Shown: positions 18,554 through 27,603 of the stretch, piece after piece
Layout of the letters: each line of letters starts with the position of its first letter
How positions within the stretch are numbered: position 1 is the first letter of the stretch
Assembly (NCBI GenBank): GCA_000526435.1
Contig: JAGB01000002.1
Coordinates: forward strand, 496,001 to 560,000
DNA: 64,000 nt
Source of the DNA: Caldicoprobacter oshimai DSM 21659
GTDB lineage: Bacteria > Bacillota > Clostridia > Caldicoprobacterales > Caldicoprobacteraceae
Direction of reading: 5' to 3'
Notes under the pieces: generated by a model
What the model saw: only the letters and a program-made list of their open reading frames with translations
Databases searched by the model: none
What the model was told of the DNA's origin: nothing
Made by a program: the position numbers and the translations under genes

Positions 18554-19273
18554 TCAATCCTTTTCTTCTTCACTTTGTTCCGTTAAGGAGTGGAGGTTTA
18601 AAATGGCACGGGAAATATGCTCGGCCATAAGCCTTTCAGCTTCTGCTGCATCCCTTTTCATGATCGCTTCAAAAATACTCCTGTGCTCATGGAACGATAG
18701 ACGAGCTCGCATGGGCACCTTTAAAGAACCACGCCGGGCCCGTTCCACGTATCTGAGCAGATTGTCCAGCATATGCTTCAATACTTTGCTGTCACAGGCA
18801 TCATATATCACACCGTGAAAGCGCGTATCCAGCTGGGTGAGCTGGTCAAAATCGTTTTTCCTAGTATAATACTCCATGAGCTCCACGATCTCTTCCAGCT
18901 CTTTGAGCGCTTGCTCATCTATACGCTGGGCTGCCCACCGGGCGGCCAATCCCTCAAGCATGGAACGTATCGTATATATATCATCTATATCCTTCTGCGA
19001 AACCCCGCTTACCACGACCCCCTTGTTGGGGATCGAAATGACCAGTCCTTCCAGCTCTAGCTGTCGGATGGCTTCGCGTATCGGGGTTCTGCTCACCCCC
19101 AGCTCCTCGGCTAGCTTGGTCTCAACCAACGCATCGCCGGGCTTGTAGCGGCCATTTAGTATGGCATCGCGAATATAATTGAACACATATGAATGCAGAG
19201 AATATCTCTCAAGCGATTGCATCTTGGCAAACCTCTTTGCTTTTGCCACCCTGCTCTCTTCGAAATCGTCCAT
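18554..19273 (-). CDS. GntR-family regulator, FadR/FCD subfamily
   Basis: Regulator of 239 residues. The N-terminal winged helix (YIRDAILNGRYKPGDALVET, LAEELGVSRTPIREAIRQLE, GLVISIPNKGVVVSG) is followed by an all-helical FCD ligand domain with the metal/ligand His-Asp pattern (LDTRFHGVIYDAC, HEHRSIFEAIMKRD, MAEHISRAI). FCD regulators usually sense organic acids. The gene lies 23 bases downstream of aconitase on the same strand and both probably share the promoter at 21.3 kb. That promoter overlaps a perfect palindrome fitting the FCD-GntR operator form TNGT-N2-ACNA. I infer that it regulates aconitase and itself, with citrate or another tricarboxylate as a plausible ligand. Confidence 0.92.
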   Translation of the reverse strand: MDDFEESRVAKAKRFAKMQSLERYSLHSYVFNYIRDAILNGRYKPGDALVETKLAEELGVSRTPIREAIRQLELEGLVISIPNKGVVVSGVSQKDIDDIYTIRSMLEGLAARWAAQRIDEQALKELEEIVELMEYYTRKNDFDQLTQLDTRFHGVIYDACDSKVLKHMLDNLLRYVERARRGSLKVPMRARLSFHEHRSIFEAIMKRDAAEAERLMAEHISRAILNLHSLTEQSEEEKD

Positions 19274-19296
19274 AATACCTCACTCTCTATAATTTT

Positions 19297-21228
19297 TTAT
19301 TTTCCCGAATTCTTTCGAGTGTAATTGAGTAAACCTCCCGCCAGTATGACCTCCTTTAGTCTAGGCGACAGATTCAACCCTACCTTTATCTCCTTATTCT
19401 TGGTGATGTTCTTGACAATCAGCACATTCCCCTGTTTTATCTGCTCAATGGCATTTTCGATAACAAGGCGATCATCTTGGTCGATGTCATCATAATCCCT
19501 TTCATCCACAAATGTCAAAGGCAGTATCCCCGAATTTATAAGGTTGGCCATGTGAATCCTAGCAAACGACTTTGCTATTACACCTTTTATGCCCAAATAC
19601 AAGGGTACCAGGGCTGCATGTTCCCTGCTGGATCCCTGCCCGTAATTGTGGCCGGCCACCAGGAAACCGCCGCCTGCTTTCCTGGCACGCTCCGGAAAAT
19701 CTTTATCCACCAGAGTGAGGCAATAGTCCGCCAAATAAGGAATATTAGACCGGTAAGGGAGCAGCTTGGCATTGGATGGCATAATGTGATCCGTAGTAAT
19801 ATTATCCTCCATCTTAAGCAGCACTATCCCCTCTACTGTATCGGGAAGCTCTTTATTGACAGGGAAAGGCTTGATGTTGGGACCGCGAACTACCTCCACC
19901 GGCGTCCCTTCTGGAGGAGGTGGAATGATGCAGTTGTCGTTTATCTCGAAGGTCTCTGGCATCTCCACATCAGGGTATTCGCCCAGGGTACGCGGATCAG
20001 TCAGCACACCGGTCAAGGCCGTAGCCGCCGCCACCTCAGGGCTGGTCAGATACACCTTTGCGCTTGGAGTTCCGCTGCGCCCATAGAAGTTACGGTTGAA
20101 GGTTCGCACAGACACCGCATTGGTAGCCGGCGCCTGGCCCATGCCGATACACGGGCCGCAGGCACACTCCAGAATGCGCGCACCGGCCGCTATCAGATCT
20201 GCCAGAGCTCCGTTGCGTGCCAGCATGGTATAAACCTGCTTGGAACCAGGGGAGATTACCAAGCTGACGTCGGGATGCACCGTCTTGCCTTTCAATATCT
20301 TGGCTACGCGCATCAAATCAAGGTAAGAAGAGTTGGTACAGCTTCCAATGGCCACTTGATCCACCTTGATGGGCCCTACATTCCTTACGGTGTCCACGTT
20401 GTCAGGGCTGTGCGGCTGCGCTACCAAAGGCTCCAGCTTGCTCAAATCGATCTCGATCTCCTCATCGTACTGGGCATCAGGGTCAGCCTCAAGGGGAATC
20501 CATTCATGCTCACGCCCTTGAGCCCTCATAAAAGCCCTGGTCACCTCATCGCTTGGGAAAATAGATGTGGTGGCACCCAGCTCTGCGCCCATATTGGCTA
20601 TGGTGGCCCTCTCGGGCACCGTCAACGTGGCAACGCCCTCGCCGGCATACTCCATGATCTTGCCCACGCCGCCTTTGACGGTGAGCCTCCTTAAAAGCTC
20701 GAGGATGATGTCTTTGGCACTTACCCACGGCTGAAGCTTCCCCTTGAGCCAGACCCTGCATACCTTGGGCATGGTGAAGTAATAAGGCCCTCCGGCCATG
20801 GCCACCGCCACATCCAGCCCACCGGCGCCAATGGCCAGCATGCCGATCCCACCGGCCGTAGGCGTGTGACTGTCAGAGCCAAGCAGAGTCCAGCCCGGCC
20901 TCCCGAATCGCTCCAGGTGCACCTGGTGACAGATTCCATTGCCTGGCCTCGAGAAGTATATACCGTATTTGGCTGCCACCGTTTGAATGTACTTGTGGTC
21001 ATCGGCGTTTTCAAAACCCGTCTGAAGGGTATTGTGATCTATATAAGCCACCGATTTTTTGGTTCTCACGCGCGGCACGCCCATAGCCTCAAACTGGAGA
21101 TAAGCCATGGTACCTGTCGAATCCTGCGTCAAAGTCTGATCAATAGAAATGGCAATCTCCTCTCCCGGTATCATTCTGCCGGATACCAGATGGCTCTCTA
21201 TGATCTTCTGCACTATGTTTTTACCCAT
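19297..21228 (-). CDS. Aconitate hydratase (Aquifex-type)
   Basis: Iron-sulfur isomerase of citrate and isocitrate, 643 residues. The large domain shows ISIDQTLTQDSTGTMAYLQF, SDSHTPTAGGIGMLAIGAGG and the cluster Cys in GSCTNSSYLDL and ECACGPCIGMGQAP. The swivel domain shows NYGQGSSREHAALVPLYLGI with the catalytic Ser. The length and order fit the short Aquifex-type aconitase group rather than AcnA or AcnB. The longer frame to 21288 adds an unlikely 20 residues; the ATG at 21228 follows AAAGGGGGATTGATA. Homoaconitase is the main alternative identity, but the sequence is closer to the aconitases. It heads an operon with the FCD regulator. Confidence 0.92.
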   Translation of the reverse strand: MGKNIVQKIIESHLVSGRMIPGEEIAISIDQTLTQDSTGTMAYLQFEAMGVPRVRTKKSVAYIDHNTLQTGFENADDHKYIQTVAAKYGIYFSRPGNGICHQVHLERFGRPGWTLLGSDSHTPTAGGIGMLAIGAGGLDVAVAMAGGPYYFTMPKVCRVWLKGKLQPWVSAKDIILELLRRLTVKGGVGKIMEYAGEGVATLTVPERATIANMGAELGATTSIFPSDEVTRAFMRAQGREHEWIPLEADPDAQYDEEIEIDLSKLEPLVAQPHSPDNVDTVRNVGPIKVDQVAIGSCTNSSYLDLMRVAKILKGKTVHPDVSLVISPGSKQVYTMLARNGALADLIAAGARILECACGPCIGMGQAPATNAVSVRTFNRNFYGRSGTPSAKVYLTSPEVAAATALTGVLTDPRTLGEYPDVEMPETFEINDNCIIPPPPEGTPVEVVRGPNIKPFPVNKELPDTVEGIVLLKMEDNITTDHIMPSNAKLLPYRSNIPYLADYCLTLVDKDFPERARKAGGGFLVAGHNYGQGSSREHAALVPLYLGIKGVIAKSFARIHMANLINSGILPLTFVDERDYDDIDQDDRLVIENAIEQIKQGNVLIVKNITKNKEIKVGLNLSPRLKEVILAGGLLNYTRKNSGK

Positions 21229-21276
21229 TATCAATCCCCCTTTGCTGGAATTAGAGCCACATACAACAATCACATT

Positions 21277-21306
21277 AATTGTATACAATTATACAAGTTG
21301 TGTCAA
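21277..21306 (-). promoter_or_regulatory. Aconitase promoter with overlapping GntR-type operator
   Basis: On the minus strand TTGACA (21306-21301) and TACAAT (21283-21278) are spaced by exactly 17 bases and point at the aconitase start. The -10 box is embedded in a perfect 14-bp palindrome, AATTGTATACAATT (21277-21290). Its core TTGTATACAA matches the FadR/FCD GntR operator pattern. Binding there would block RNA polymerase. The FCD regulator encoded downstream of aconitase is the obvious candidate binder (inference). Confidence 0.7.
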
Positions 21307-21440
21307 TGAATTTATCGTGAGTAACTCATCGCGCAGTAATTCATAGATCAAAAAAGAGGAAAAAAGTTTCATTTTGCCAATTTGTATATTGTGATATAAT
21401 AAGAAACAAGTCGAAAAATACAGCAAAAAGGAGGGTGCAT

Positions 21441-22712
21441 ATGGAAATCCTGGAACGGTTAAAACAAAAAATCATGAAATTTGCCGTAAAGCAACCGTTC
21501 GTATTTGCAGCCATACTTGCAGTAATATCCACCATAATAGAAAAGCTCATCGTACCCAGCATTGGAATAGGTACCATCTTCATCTTGTTCATATTAAAAT
21601 TAGCAGTACTGGAACTTATAGCGTACATATTGATGAAAGCAATGCATTCAAAAGTAGAATCCATAGCCTACATAATGGACCGCATAAAAAACAGGGACCT
21701 GTCCTACACGGTAGACGTCTCGGAGTTTGAAGACCTGCAAGCAGTATCAGCCAGTTTCAACAACATGATAACCGACCTCAAATCCATAATGTCCTCATTG
21801 AAAAACATCACCAAACAGTTGGTGGAGGCGGCCGATCTTTTAAACAGCAATACCACCAGGGTCAACCAGGCCATCGATGATATCTCCGCCTCCATGAACG
21901 AGATCGCGCACGGCGCATCCGAACAAGCCGCAGAGGCCGAAAAAGGGGTAAGCCTGATAACCAGGCTATCAGAGCAAATTCAAGTGGTATATGAAAACAC
22001 CAATAAAGTGGTGGAAGACTCCAACAATATGCGCGAATTGAATGAACAGGGGCTTGAAGCGGTCAAAACCCTGCGCGACTCCAACGAGCAAAGCCAGACG
22101 GCCGCCGCCAAAGTGCTGGAGTTCATCAATTCGTCGGCCGAAAAATCAAAGAGCATAGGTGAATTCGTCAGCACCATCAACAGCATAGCGGAGCAGACCA
22201 ACCTGCTGGCCCTCAATGCGGCCATAGAAGCGGCAAGGGCAGGTGAAGCCGGACGGGGGTTTGCGGTTGTAGCCGATGAGGTCAGAAAGCTGGCCGACGC
22301 CACCAAAAAAGCCACTGAACAGGTGGAGGAGATAATGACAAACATCATAGAAGAAGCTGATAAAGCGTCGGTTATAATAGATTCGGTAAGGACCGTCATG
22401 GAAAACCAGGTAAAAGCGGTGGACAATACATATGAAGCATTTTACGCCATTGCGAAGGGCATTGAAAACATAATAAGCCGCATAAACAATATAAGTCAAT
22501 CCATAGCAGCCATAGAAGAGGATAAGGACAAGGTGATTGAAGCCATACAGAATATCTCGGCAGTTTCCCAGCAGGCTGCCGCCGCCAGCCAGGAAGTGGC
22601 GGCCAGCACCACCGAGCAGAGAAGCGTGATAGAGCAAATCGCATCGTACTCAAAAACCTTAAGCGAGCTGTCCCTGGAGCTAAGGAAATACGTCGATGCC
22701 TATAAATTATAA
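21441..22712 (+). CDS. Methyl-accepting chemotaxis protein without extracellular sensor
   Basis: Signal transducer of 423 residues. Two N-terminal helices ([19 protein letters not shown] and [20 protein letters not shown]) are joined by only a few residues, so there is no external ligand domain. A HAMP-like linker leads into the cytoplasmic methylation and signalling helices. The hairpin tip is [20 protein letters not shown], then [20 protein letters not shown], which contacts CheA/CheW. It probably senses an internal or membrane cue. Start ATG at 21441 follows AAAAGGAGG at 6 bases; the in-frame GTG at 21435 overlaps that site. No other chemotaxis gene is nearby, so this is an orphan receptor. 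Confidence 0.93.
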   Translation: MEILERLKQKIMKFAVKQPFVFAAILAVISTIIEKLIVPSIGIGTIFILFILKLAVLELIAYILMKAMHSKVESIAYIMDRIKNRDLSYTVDVSEFEDLQAVSASFNNMITDLKSIMSSLKNITKQLVEAADLLNSNTTRVNQAIDDISASMNEIAHGASEQAAEAEKGVSLITRLSEQIQVVYENTNKVVEDSNNMRELNEQGLEAVKTLRDSNEQSQTAAAKVLEFINSSAEKSKSIGEFVSTINSIAEQTNLLALNAAIEAARAGEAGRGFAVVADEVRKLADATKKATEQVEEIMTNIIEEADKASVIIDSVRTVMENQVKAVDNTYEAFYAIAKGIENIISRINNISQSIAAIEEDKDKVIEAIQNISAVSQQAAAASQEVAASTTEQRSVIEQIASYSKTLSELSLELRKYVDAYKL

Positions 22713-22733
22713 AAAATTAGTAAAAAGCTATCG

Positions 22734-22789
22734 AAAAGTAAACGTCCTAGCTATTGCGTTTAACAGCATAAGCTAGGACGTTTACTTTT
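22734..22789. terminator. Bidirectional terminator between convergent genes
   Basis: Perfect 19-bp inverted repeat, from AAAAGTAAACGTCCTAGCT to its complement, with an 18-base loop. The arms are A-rich and T-rich at their ends. It serves both the chemotaxis gene (plus) and the ABC ATPase gene ending at 22793 (minus). Confidence 0.9.
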
Positions 22790-22792
22790 GCT

Positions 22793-23728
22793 TCAACCTT
22801 TAACAGAGTGACCCGAGCTGGCAGGGTGATCCGGTTTCATGATGACGATCCTGTCTCCTTCCAGCTCAACCTTTACCCTGTTTTTCCCTATTAACCCCAA
22901 GGCCTCAAGATACTCTCGAGGAATCTGCAACCGCCCGACCTTGTCGAGAACCGCCAGCTCTTCATGCGTATCCCTACCCACAGTCCCTATATCGTTGCTC
23001 AGCTCAGCCAGCTCCTCAGCATAGGACTTCTTTCGAATGAATTCGCTGCTGGTCCTGCCATCGCGTATAGCCACCACCCTATCCACCTTTCTGGCGACTT
23101 GCCGGTCGTGAGTGACTATGATTATGGTAACGCCAAGGGCGCTGTTTATTTCCCTGAACACGTCCAGTATCTGGGATGCCGTCTTGGTATCCACCGCCCC
23201 GGTGGGCTCATCCGCCAGAAGCAACTTGGGGTTATTGGCCAGGGCAATGGCGATGGCCACGCGCTGCTGCTCGCCACCCGATAGCTGCTCCAACTTATAT
23301 TTTTTCCTGTGCGACAATCCTACCATGTCAAGCAGCTCTAATGCCCGTTCCCTTCTGGCCCTGCCGGTCAAGAGCATTGGGAGCTCCACGTTTTCCAGCG
23401 CAGTCAAATAAGGTATCAAGTTCCTGGCATTGTTTTGCCATACAAACCCCACAGTCTCCCTCTTATACCTGACCAATTGCTTATCTGTTAGCTTTAGTAG
23501 ATCTTTCCCATCTACAAATACCTTACCCGCAGAGGGGCGGTCCAGCCCGCCCAGTATGTTAAGGAGGGTGGACTTGCCGCTGCCGCTGTTCCCGATGATG
23601 GCCATAAACTCGCCCTTTTCCACCACCAGGTCAAGGCCCTGTAGCGCCACCACCTCGATGTCGGCCACCTTGTATATCTTGACTAAATTGTCGCACACCA
23701 CCATGTACTTTACATCTTCATCGCTCAT
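22793..23728 (-). CDS. ABC transporter ATPase fused to a C-terminal AbrB/SpoVT-like domain
   Basis: About 311 residues. Residues 10-225 are a LolD/MacB-type ATPase: Walker A IGNSGSGKST, Q-loop FVWQNNARNLIPYLTALENV, signature LSGGEQQRVAIAIAL, Walker B LLLADEPTGAVDTKT, switch His IVTHDR. The last 55 residues form a swapped-hairpin-like unit, LAVLDKVGRLQIPREYLEAL then VKVELEGDRIVIMKP. This reads like an AbrB/SpoVT domain (D-x-x-G-R-[IVL]-x-[IL]-P). The start overlaps the end of the second ATPase gene. No permease lies on either side. The fusion is unusual and could couple DNA binding, oligomerisation or protein contact to the ATPase; which one cannot be told from sequence. Confidence 0.88.
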   Translation of the reverse strand: MSDEDVKYMVVCDNLVKIYKVADIEVVALQGLDLVVEKGEFMAIIGNSGSGKSTLLNILGGLDRPSAGKVFVDGKDLLKLTDKQLVRYKRETVGFVWQNNARNLIPYLTALENVELPMLLTGRARRERALELLDMVGLSHRKKYKLEQLSGGEQQRVAIAIALANNPKLLLADEPTGAVDTKTASQILDVFREINSALGVTIIIVTHDRQVARKVDRVVAIRDGRTSSEFIRKKSYAEELAELSNDIGTVGRDTHEELAVLDKVGRLQIPREYLEALGLIGKNRVKVELEGDRIVIMKPDHPASSGHSVKG

Positions 23729-24410
23729 CCACAATCTCCCCATCCTCTAACGTAAATACCCTGTCAGCTATCTCCACCATGCTGGGGTCGTGAGTGGTCA
23801 TAACCACCGTCAACCCCTCCTTCTCAACCAGGTCTTTGAAAACTTTTACCACCTGCAGGCCAGTATGGGTATCCAGTTCAGCGGTGGGCTCATCGGCAAA
23901 CACCACCCGCGGACGATGCGCAATAGCCCTTGCGATGGCCACGCGCTGCTGTTCCCCTCCAGACAACTCGTGGGGCCTGTGGTGCATCCTCTTTTGAAGC
24001 CCCAGAAATGCAAGGCACTCCTCAGCCCTCTTCTTCCTCTCTTTGGGGTCATACCCCGCTACCCTCAAAGCAAACTCCACATTTTCATAGGCCGACATCA
24101 TGGAAATAAGGGCTATTGACTGAAAGACAAATCCCATCTCCTTTTGCCGTATCAGGTCCCGCCTGGATTCCGCCATACCGGTGATCTCATTGCCGTTGAA
24201 GTATATCTTGCCGCTACTTGGTTTATCCAGAGCTCCCAGCAGATTTATGAGGGTGGTTTTGCCAGAACCTGAACGTCCTCTTAATATGGTCAAAGTGCCT
24301 GGTTCTATAGAAATGCTGACGTTTTTCAAGGCGTACACCACTTCCCTGCCAGAAGGGAAACAGCGGCTTACGCCTTCCGTCCTGATTATAACAGGTTTCA
24401 CCTCAATCAC
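23718..24410 (-). CDS. ABC transporter ATP-binding protein (LolD/MacB type)
   Basis: Complete ATPase of 230 residues: Walker A LRGRSGSGKTT, Q-loop GFVFQSIALISMMSAYENVE, signature LSGGEQQRVAIARAI, Walker B VVFADEPTAELDTHT, switch His MTTHDPS. It begins with a GTG behind GAGAAGG. Its stop overlaps the start region of the next ATPase gene (ATGA-type coupling), so the two are made together and may form an asymmetric NBD pair. An FtsX/MacB-like permease would be expected beside them, but the next genes are a dehydrogenase upstream and a convergent chemotaxis gene downstream. Confidence 0.9.
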   Translation of the reverse strand: MIEVKPVIIRTEGVSRCFPSGREVVYALKNVSISIEPGTLTILRGRSGSGKTTLINLLGALDKPSSGKIYFNGNEITGMAESRRDLIRQKEMGFVFQSIALISMMSAYENVEFALRVAGYDPKERKKRAEECLAFLGLQKRMHHRPHELSGGEQQRVAIARAIAHRPRVVFADEPTAELDTHTGLQVVKVFKDLVEKEGLTVVMTTHDPSMVEIADRVFTLEDGEIVDER

Positions 24411-24507
24411 AACCTTCTCAAATCAAATGCGCCTTCCATTATTTTATATACGACATCGACACCCAGAATTCCTTTTTTAAATGCAATTTTATTTGTCCAA
24501 AAAGAAA

Positions 24508-24550
24508 ATGCCGCCTTCCGGCTTTGGCTCTTTAAACCGAAAGGCAGCAT
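24508..24550 (-). terminator. Terminator after the Gfo/Idh/MocA gene
   Basis: On the minus strand GCTGCCTTTCGG pairs with CCGGAAGGCGGC (12 pairs counting G-U), followed by ATTTTCTTTTT. It separates the dehydrogenase from the two ABC ATPase genes. Confidence 0.85.
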
Positions 24551-24577
24551 CGTTATCAAGACTAAAGAAAAAAATCA

Positions 24578-25867
24578 TTAAAACTTGACCAGGTCGTCTA
24601 TGTCAACGGGCATTCCCGTCCTTATGGACTTGTTGGCCGCAATGCCCGTCAATATGGACATGGCGCCGTCTATGTGCGATGCCGCTCTCTTGAAAGGATC
24701 TTCAGCGGGGATACCAAATAAATCGTTGAGCATTATGGGATCCGCTCCGCCATGGCCCCCTTCGCTCTCCTCAATAGGCACGTTATAAGGTGCACCAAAC
24801 ATTGGAAATACCGTGATGCTCTTCTTTCTTACGGCACCCTCTTCGGTCACATCGCCTCCTGCGTTTATATACGTTCTTTCAACCACCGTTGCCTGGATAC
24901 GGCCTTTGTTGCCGTTGAAGGCCACCCTGAAGCCCTCCCATGGCATATAGGCATTCAGCGAATAGGTCATGATGGCATTGTTCTTGTAGCGAACCATGAC
25001 GGCCATGGTATCCTCAATGCTTATACCGTCGCCGAATACGCTCTGGTCCCTCAAGTAACCATCTTCCTTCTCAGCATCCAGGTACATGGCTTTAAGCTGA
25101 GGATTCTTATCCAAGTGTATCGCAAACGGGTCATCCTTAGCAAGCTCACTGCCGTATGCCCTGTAATAGAACTTGTATATACCACGCTTTTCAGCATTTT
25201 CACGCCCATAGAACATGAGGTCCCCCATGCTGAATACCGTCTTGGGCTGGGTGTTCAGCCAGAAGTTGACCAGGTCAAAGTGATGGGTCGCCTTGTGTAC
25301 AAGCAGCCCGCCGCTATTGCGCTTATCCCTGTGCCAACGCCTGAAGTAGTCGGCGCCATGGTGGATATCCAGCAACCACTCAAAGTGCACAGACAGCACA
25401 TCGCCGATGGTCCCATTCATTATGAGCTCCTTTATCTTGGTATTGTGAGGTGCATAGCGATAGTTAAAGGTGACCCTCAAATTCCTCCCGGTCTTCTTTA
25501 CGGCATCCAAGATGGCCTGGCATTTCACCTCGTCTATGGTCATGGGCTTCTCGGTTATTACGTCGCATCCCAGCTCCATGGCGCGAATGATATAAATATG
25601 ATGAGTGCGATCTATGGAGGTGACGATGACCACATCGGGCTTCTCATTTCTGATCATATCATCGAATTGATCCGGCGTATAAGTGTTCACAGGCTTTGCG
25701 CCATATTCCTCCTGCAAAACCTTGTTGGCATAATCCATGCGCACCCTGTTGATATCGCAGAAACCGACGAGCTCGCATGTATCCTTAAAGGTGCTGGCAA
25801 TGGCTCCATAATACAGCCTGGCTCTCCCGCCTATGCCTACCATGGCATATCTCTTTCTTCTAGTCAT
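24578..25867 (-). CDS. Gfo/Idh/MocA-family NAD(P)-dependent oxidoreductase
   Basis: Sugar or inositol-type dehydrogenase, 429 residues. Rossmann start YAMVGIGGRARLYYGAIAST, then the family hallmark CDVITEKPMTIDEVKC with the catalytic Lys of the EKP motif. The C-terminal half has the H-x3-D-like motif in HKATHHFDLVNFWLNTQPKT. The N-terminal glycine loop is GIGGRAR, somewhat unlike the usual GxGxxG. It is divergently arranged from an AraC-family regulator with a cupin domain that begins 170 bases away, a common layout for inducible carbohydrate genes. The substrate is unknown. Ribosome site GGAGG precedes the ATG at 25867. Confidence 0.9.
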   Translation of the reverse strand: MTRRKRYAMVGIGGRARLYYGAIASTFKDTCELVGFCDINRVRMDYANKVLQEEYGAKPVNTYTPDQFDDMIRNEKPDVVIVTSIDRTHHIYIIRAMELGCDVITEKPMTIDEVKCQAILDAVKKTGRNLRVTFNYRYAPHNTKIKELIMNGTIGDVLSVHFEWLLDIHHGADYFRRWHRDKRNSGGLLVHKATHHFDLVNFWLNTQPKTVFSMGDLMFYGRENAEKRGIYKFYYRAYGSELAKDDPFAIHLDKNPQLKAMYLDAEKEDGYLRDQSVFGDGISIEDTMAVMVRYKNNAIMTYSLNAYMPWEGFRVAFNGNKGRIQATVVERTYINAGGDVTEEGAVRKKSITVFPMFGAPYNVPIEESEGGHGGADPIMLNDLFGIPAEDPFKRAASHIDGAMSILTGIAANKSIRTGMPVDIDDLVKF

Positions 25868-26037
25868 TTTTGACTACCTCCCTATCGGATTTAAATCTCT
25901 TTTTGCGTCTATTATAGAGCAATATTTTTATAATTTCTGCTTATTTTTTGCTTAAATCGCTAAAAACACTTCATATTTTGCTTTATCAATCGGCAAATTT
26001 GAGTTAATATTTAATTGAGGAGGAGAGTGAAGGGAAG

Positions 26038-26925
26038 ATGACAGGATACAGCACACACAAGGTGAAGAGCGCTCCATTTTTGGTAAAAGTCACCCATTCA
26101 AAGAGGCGGGGGCACTTCACCATGCCCGTTCAGCATTACCACGAACATTATGAGATATACTATCTGCTAAACGGCGAGAGGAACTATTTCATCCAGGACA
26201 GGATTTACGCCATAAAAAAAGGCGATATAGTTCTCATATATAAGAATGTGGTACACAGGACCATCGATAGCTCGATCCCCGACCATGAAAGGCTGCTGGT
26301 GGATTTTACCGACGAAGCCTTAAATGCCGTGTCTTCCAAGGAAAGAGCCCTGCTCCTGCAGGCCTTTGACATGAACAGCCCGGTCATCAGGCTTGAACCC
26401 TATGAACAGATAATGGTAGAACACCTGCTAAACAAGATGCTGCAGGAGGAACAAGCAAAGGCGCCGGGATACAACATCTGCCTTAGGGCCTATCTTCTTG
26501 AGCTGCTGGTATTGCTCGTCCGCTTAAGGGGACAAAAAAGGAAATCTCTGGCAGAGACGATAGAGGCATCCGATCCCCTACACCAGAAGATTTCGGAGAT
26601 CGTTCAGTATATAAACGGGCATTACAGCCAAGAGCTAAGCCTCACAACGCTTTCCAAAACATTTTATATAAGCCCGTATTATTTAAGCAGGCTTTTTAAA
26701 CGGGTAACGGGTTTCAATTTTGTAGAATATTTAAACCTCATAAGGGTAAAGGAGGCACAAAAGCTGCTTCAAGGCACCGACATGAAAATCATAGAAGTCG
26801 CTCAAAGAGTGGGGTTTGGAAGCGTGGCACACTTTGGAAGGACATTCAAGAGCATCACATCGCTATCCCCATCGGATTATAGAAAGACCTTTAAATCTAC
26901 CAGAGAACCTGCAACCGAAGGCTGA
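26038..26925 (+). CDS. AraC-family regulator with N-terminal cupin domain
   Basis: Transcription factor of 295 residues. The N-terminal cupin (residues 28-95) has the HYHEHYEIYYLLNGE metal-type signature, followed by IKKGDIVLIYKNVVHRT. The C-terminal AraC domain has two helix-turn-helix units: LSLTTLSKTFYISPYYLSRL then FKRVTGFNFVEYLNLIRVKE, and VAQRVGFGSVAHFGRTFKSI. Cupin-AraC regulators usually answer to sugars. It is divergent from the Gfo/Idh/MocA gene, which I take as its likely target. ATG at 26038 follows GGAGGAGAGTGAAGGGAAG. Confidence 0.92.
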   Translation: MTGYSTHKVKSAPFLVKVTHSKRRGHFTMPVQHYHEHYEIYYLLNGERNYFIQDRIYAIKKGDIVLIYKNVVHRTIDSSIPDHERLLVDFTDEALNAVSSKERALLLQAFDMNSPVIRLEPYEQIMVEHLLNKMLQEEQAKAPGYNICLRAYLLELLVLLVRLRGQKRKSLAETIEASDPLHQKISEIVQYINGHYSQELSLTTLSKTFYISPYYLSRLFKRVTGFNFVEYLNLIRVKEAQKLLQGTDMKIIEVAQRVGFGSVAHFGRTFKSITSLSPSDYRKTFKSTREPATEG

Positions 26926-27108
26926 CTTCTAACCCAAATTTATGTCCTTGTACACTTCCATAAGCACAACTTAATGCTATTATAAGTATTTCTAAAATAA
27001 AATCCTAAAAATTTTAAAAAAATAATTCTTGAAACCGAAAAACAAAAGGTTTATCTTCGTATATGTGGTGTTTTTCTGTTGATTTTTTGATATTGGAGGT
27101 AAATTGTT

Positions 27109-27408
27109 ATGACAATAACAAAAGAAATAATCGAGTACATCGCAATGCTGGCAAGGCTGCAGCTTGATGAAAACGAAAAAAACAGCATGGTGGCAGACAT
27201 AAGCAAAATTATCTCTTATTTTGACAAGTTAAAAGAGCTGGATACATCCAACATAGATGCCATGGAATTCCTTGTCATGGATGAAGACGTATTTGAGGGC
27301 GCTCTGCGGGACGACATCGTCGGCAAATCATACGATAGGGAGGATTTGCTGCACCCCGAAGAAGAGGAAGGTTCAGAATACTTCACTGTGCCACGGGTGG
27401 TTGAATAA
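27109..27408 (+). CDS. gatC: Asp-tRNA(Asn)/Glu-tRNA(Gln) amidotransferase subunit C
   Basis: Small stabilising subunit of the GatCAB transamidosome, 99 residues (usual length 95-100). The helix pair YIAMLARLQLDENEKNSMV and IISYFDKLKELDTSNID is characteristic, as is the short Arg-Asp-Asp segment LRDDIVGKSYDR and the C-terminal end YFTVPRVVE. TTGGAGGTAAATTGTT precedes the ATG. gatA and gatB follow on the same strand, with an unusually long 195-base gap to gatA. Confidence 0.95.
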   Translation: MTITKEIIEYIAMLARLQLDENEKNSMVADISKIISYFDKLKELDTSNIDAMEFLVMDEDVFEGALRDDIVGKSYDREDLLHPEEEEGSEYFTVPRVVE

Positions 27409-27603
27409 CTCTGGAATTGCATCATGGTAAAAACGAGGCTCCAAAAGCCAATCCGTCTATCCTTTAGTGCCGTTTTTTCTCTTTTACGGGCAAGATACGG
27501 TCTCAGAAAATTAGCATATTAAAAATAACAACAAAAAGCTTTATTTACAACTTTTACCAAAAACAACATAACATCCAACGTTTAAGAGAACGGAGGGAAG
27601 TTC

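Noticed and set aside
27409-27603. The 195-base gap between gatC and gatA as a possible T-box or riboswitch
   Set aside because: No T-box bulge sequence, terminator-antiterminator pair or known riboswitch core is visible. Treated as plain spacer.
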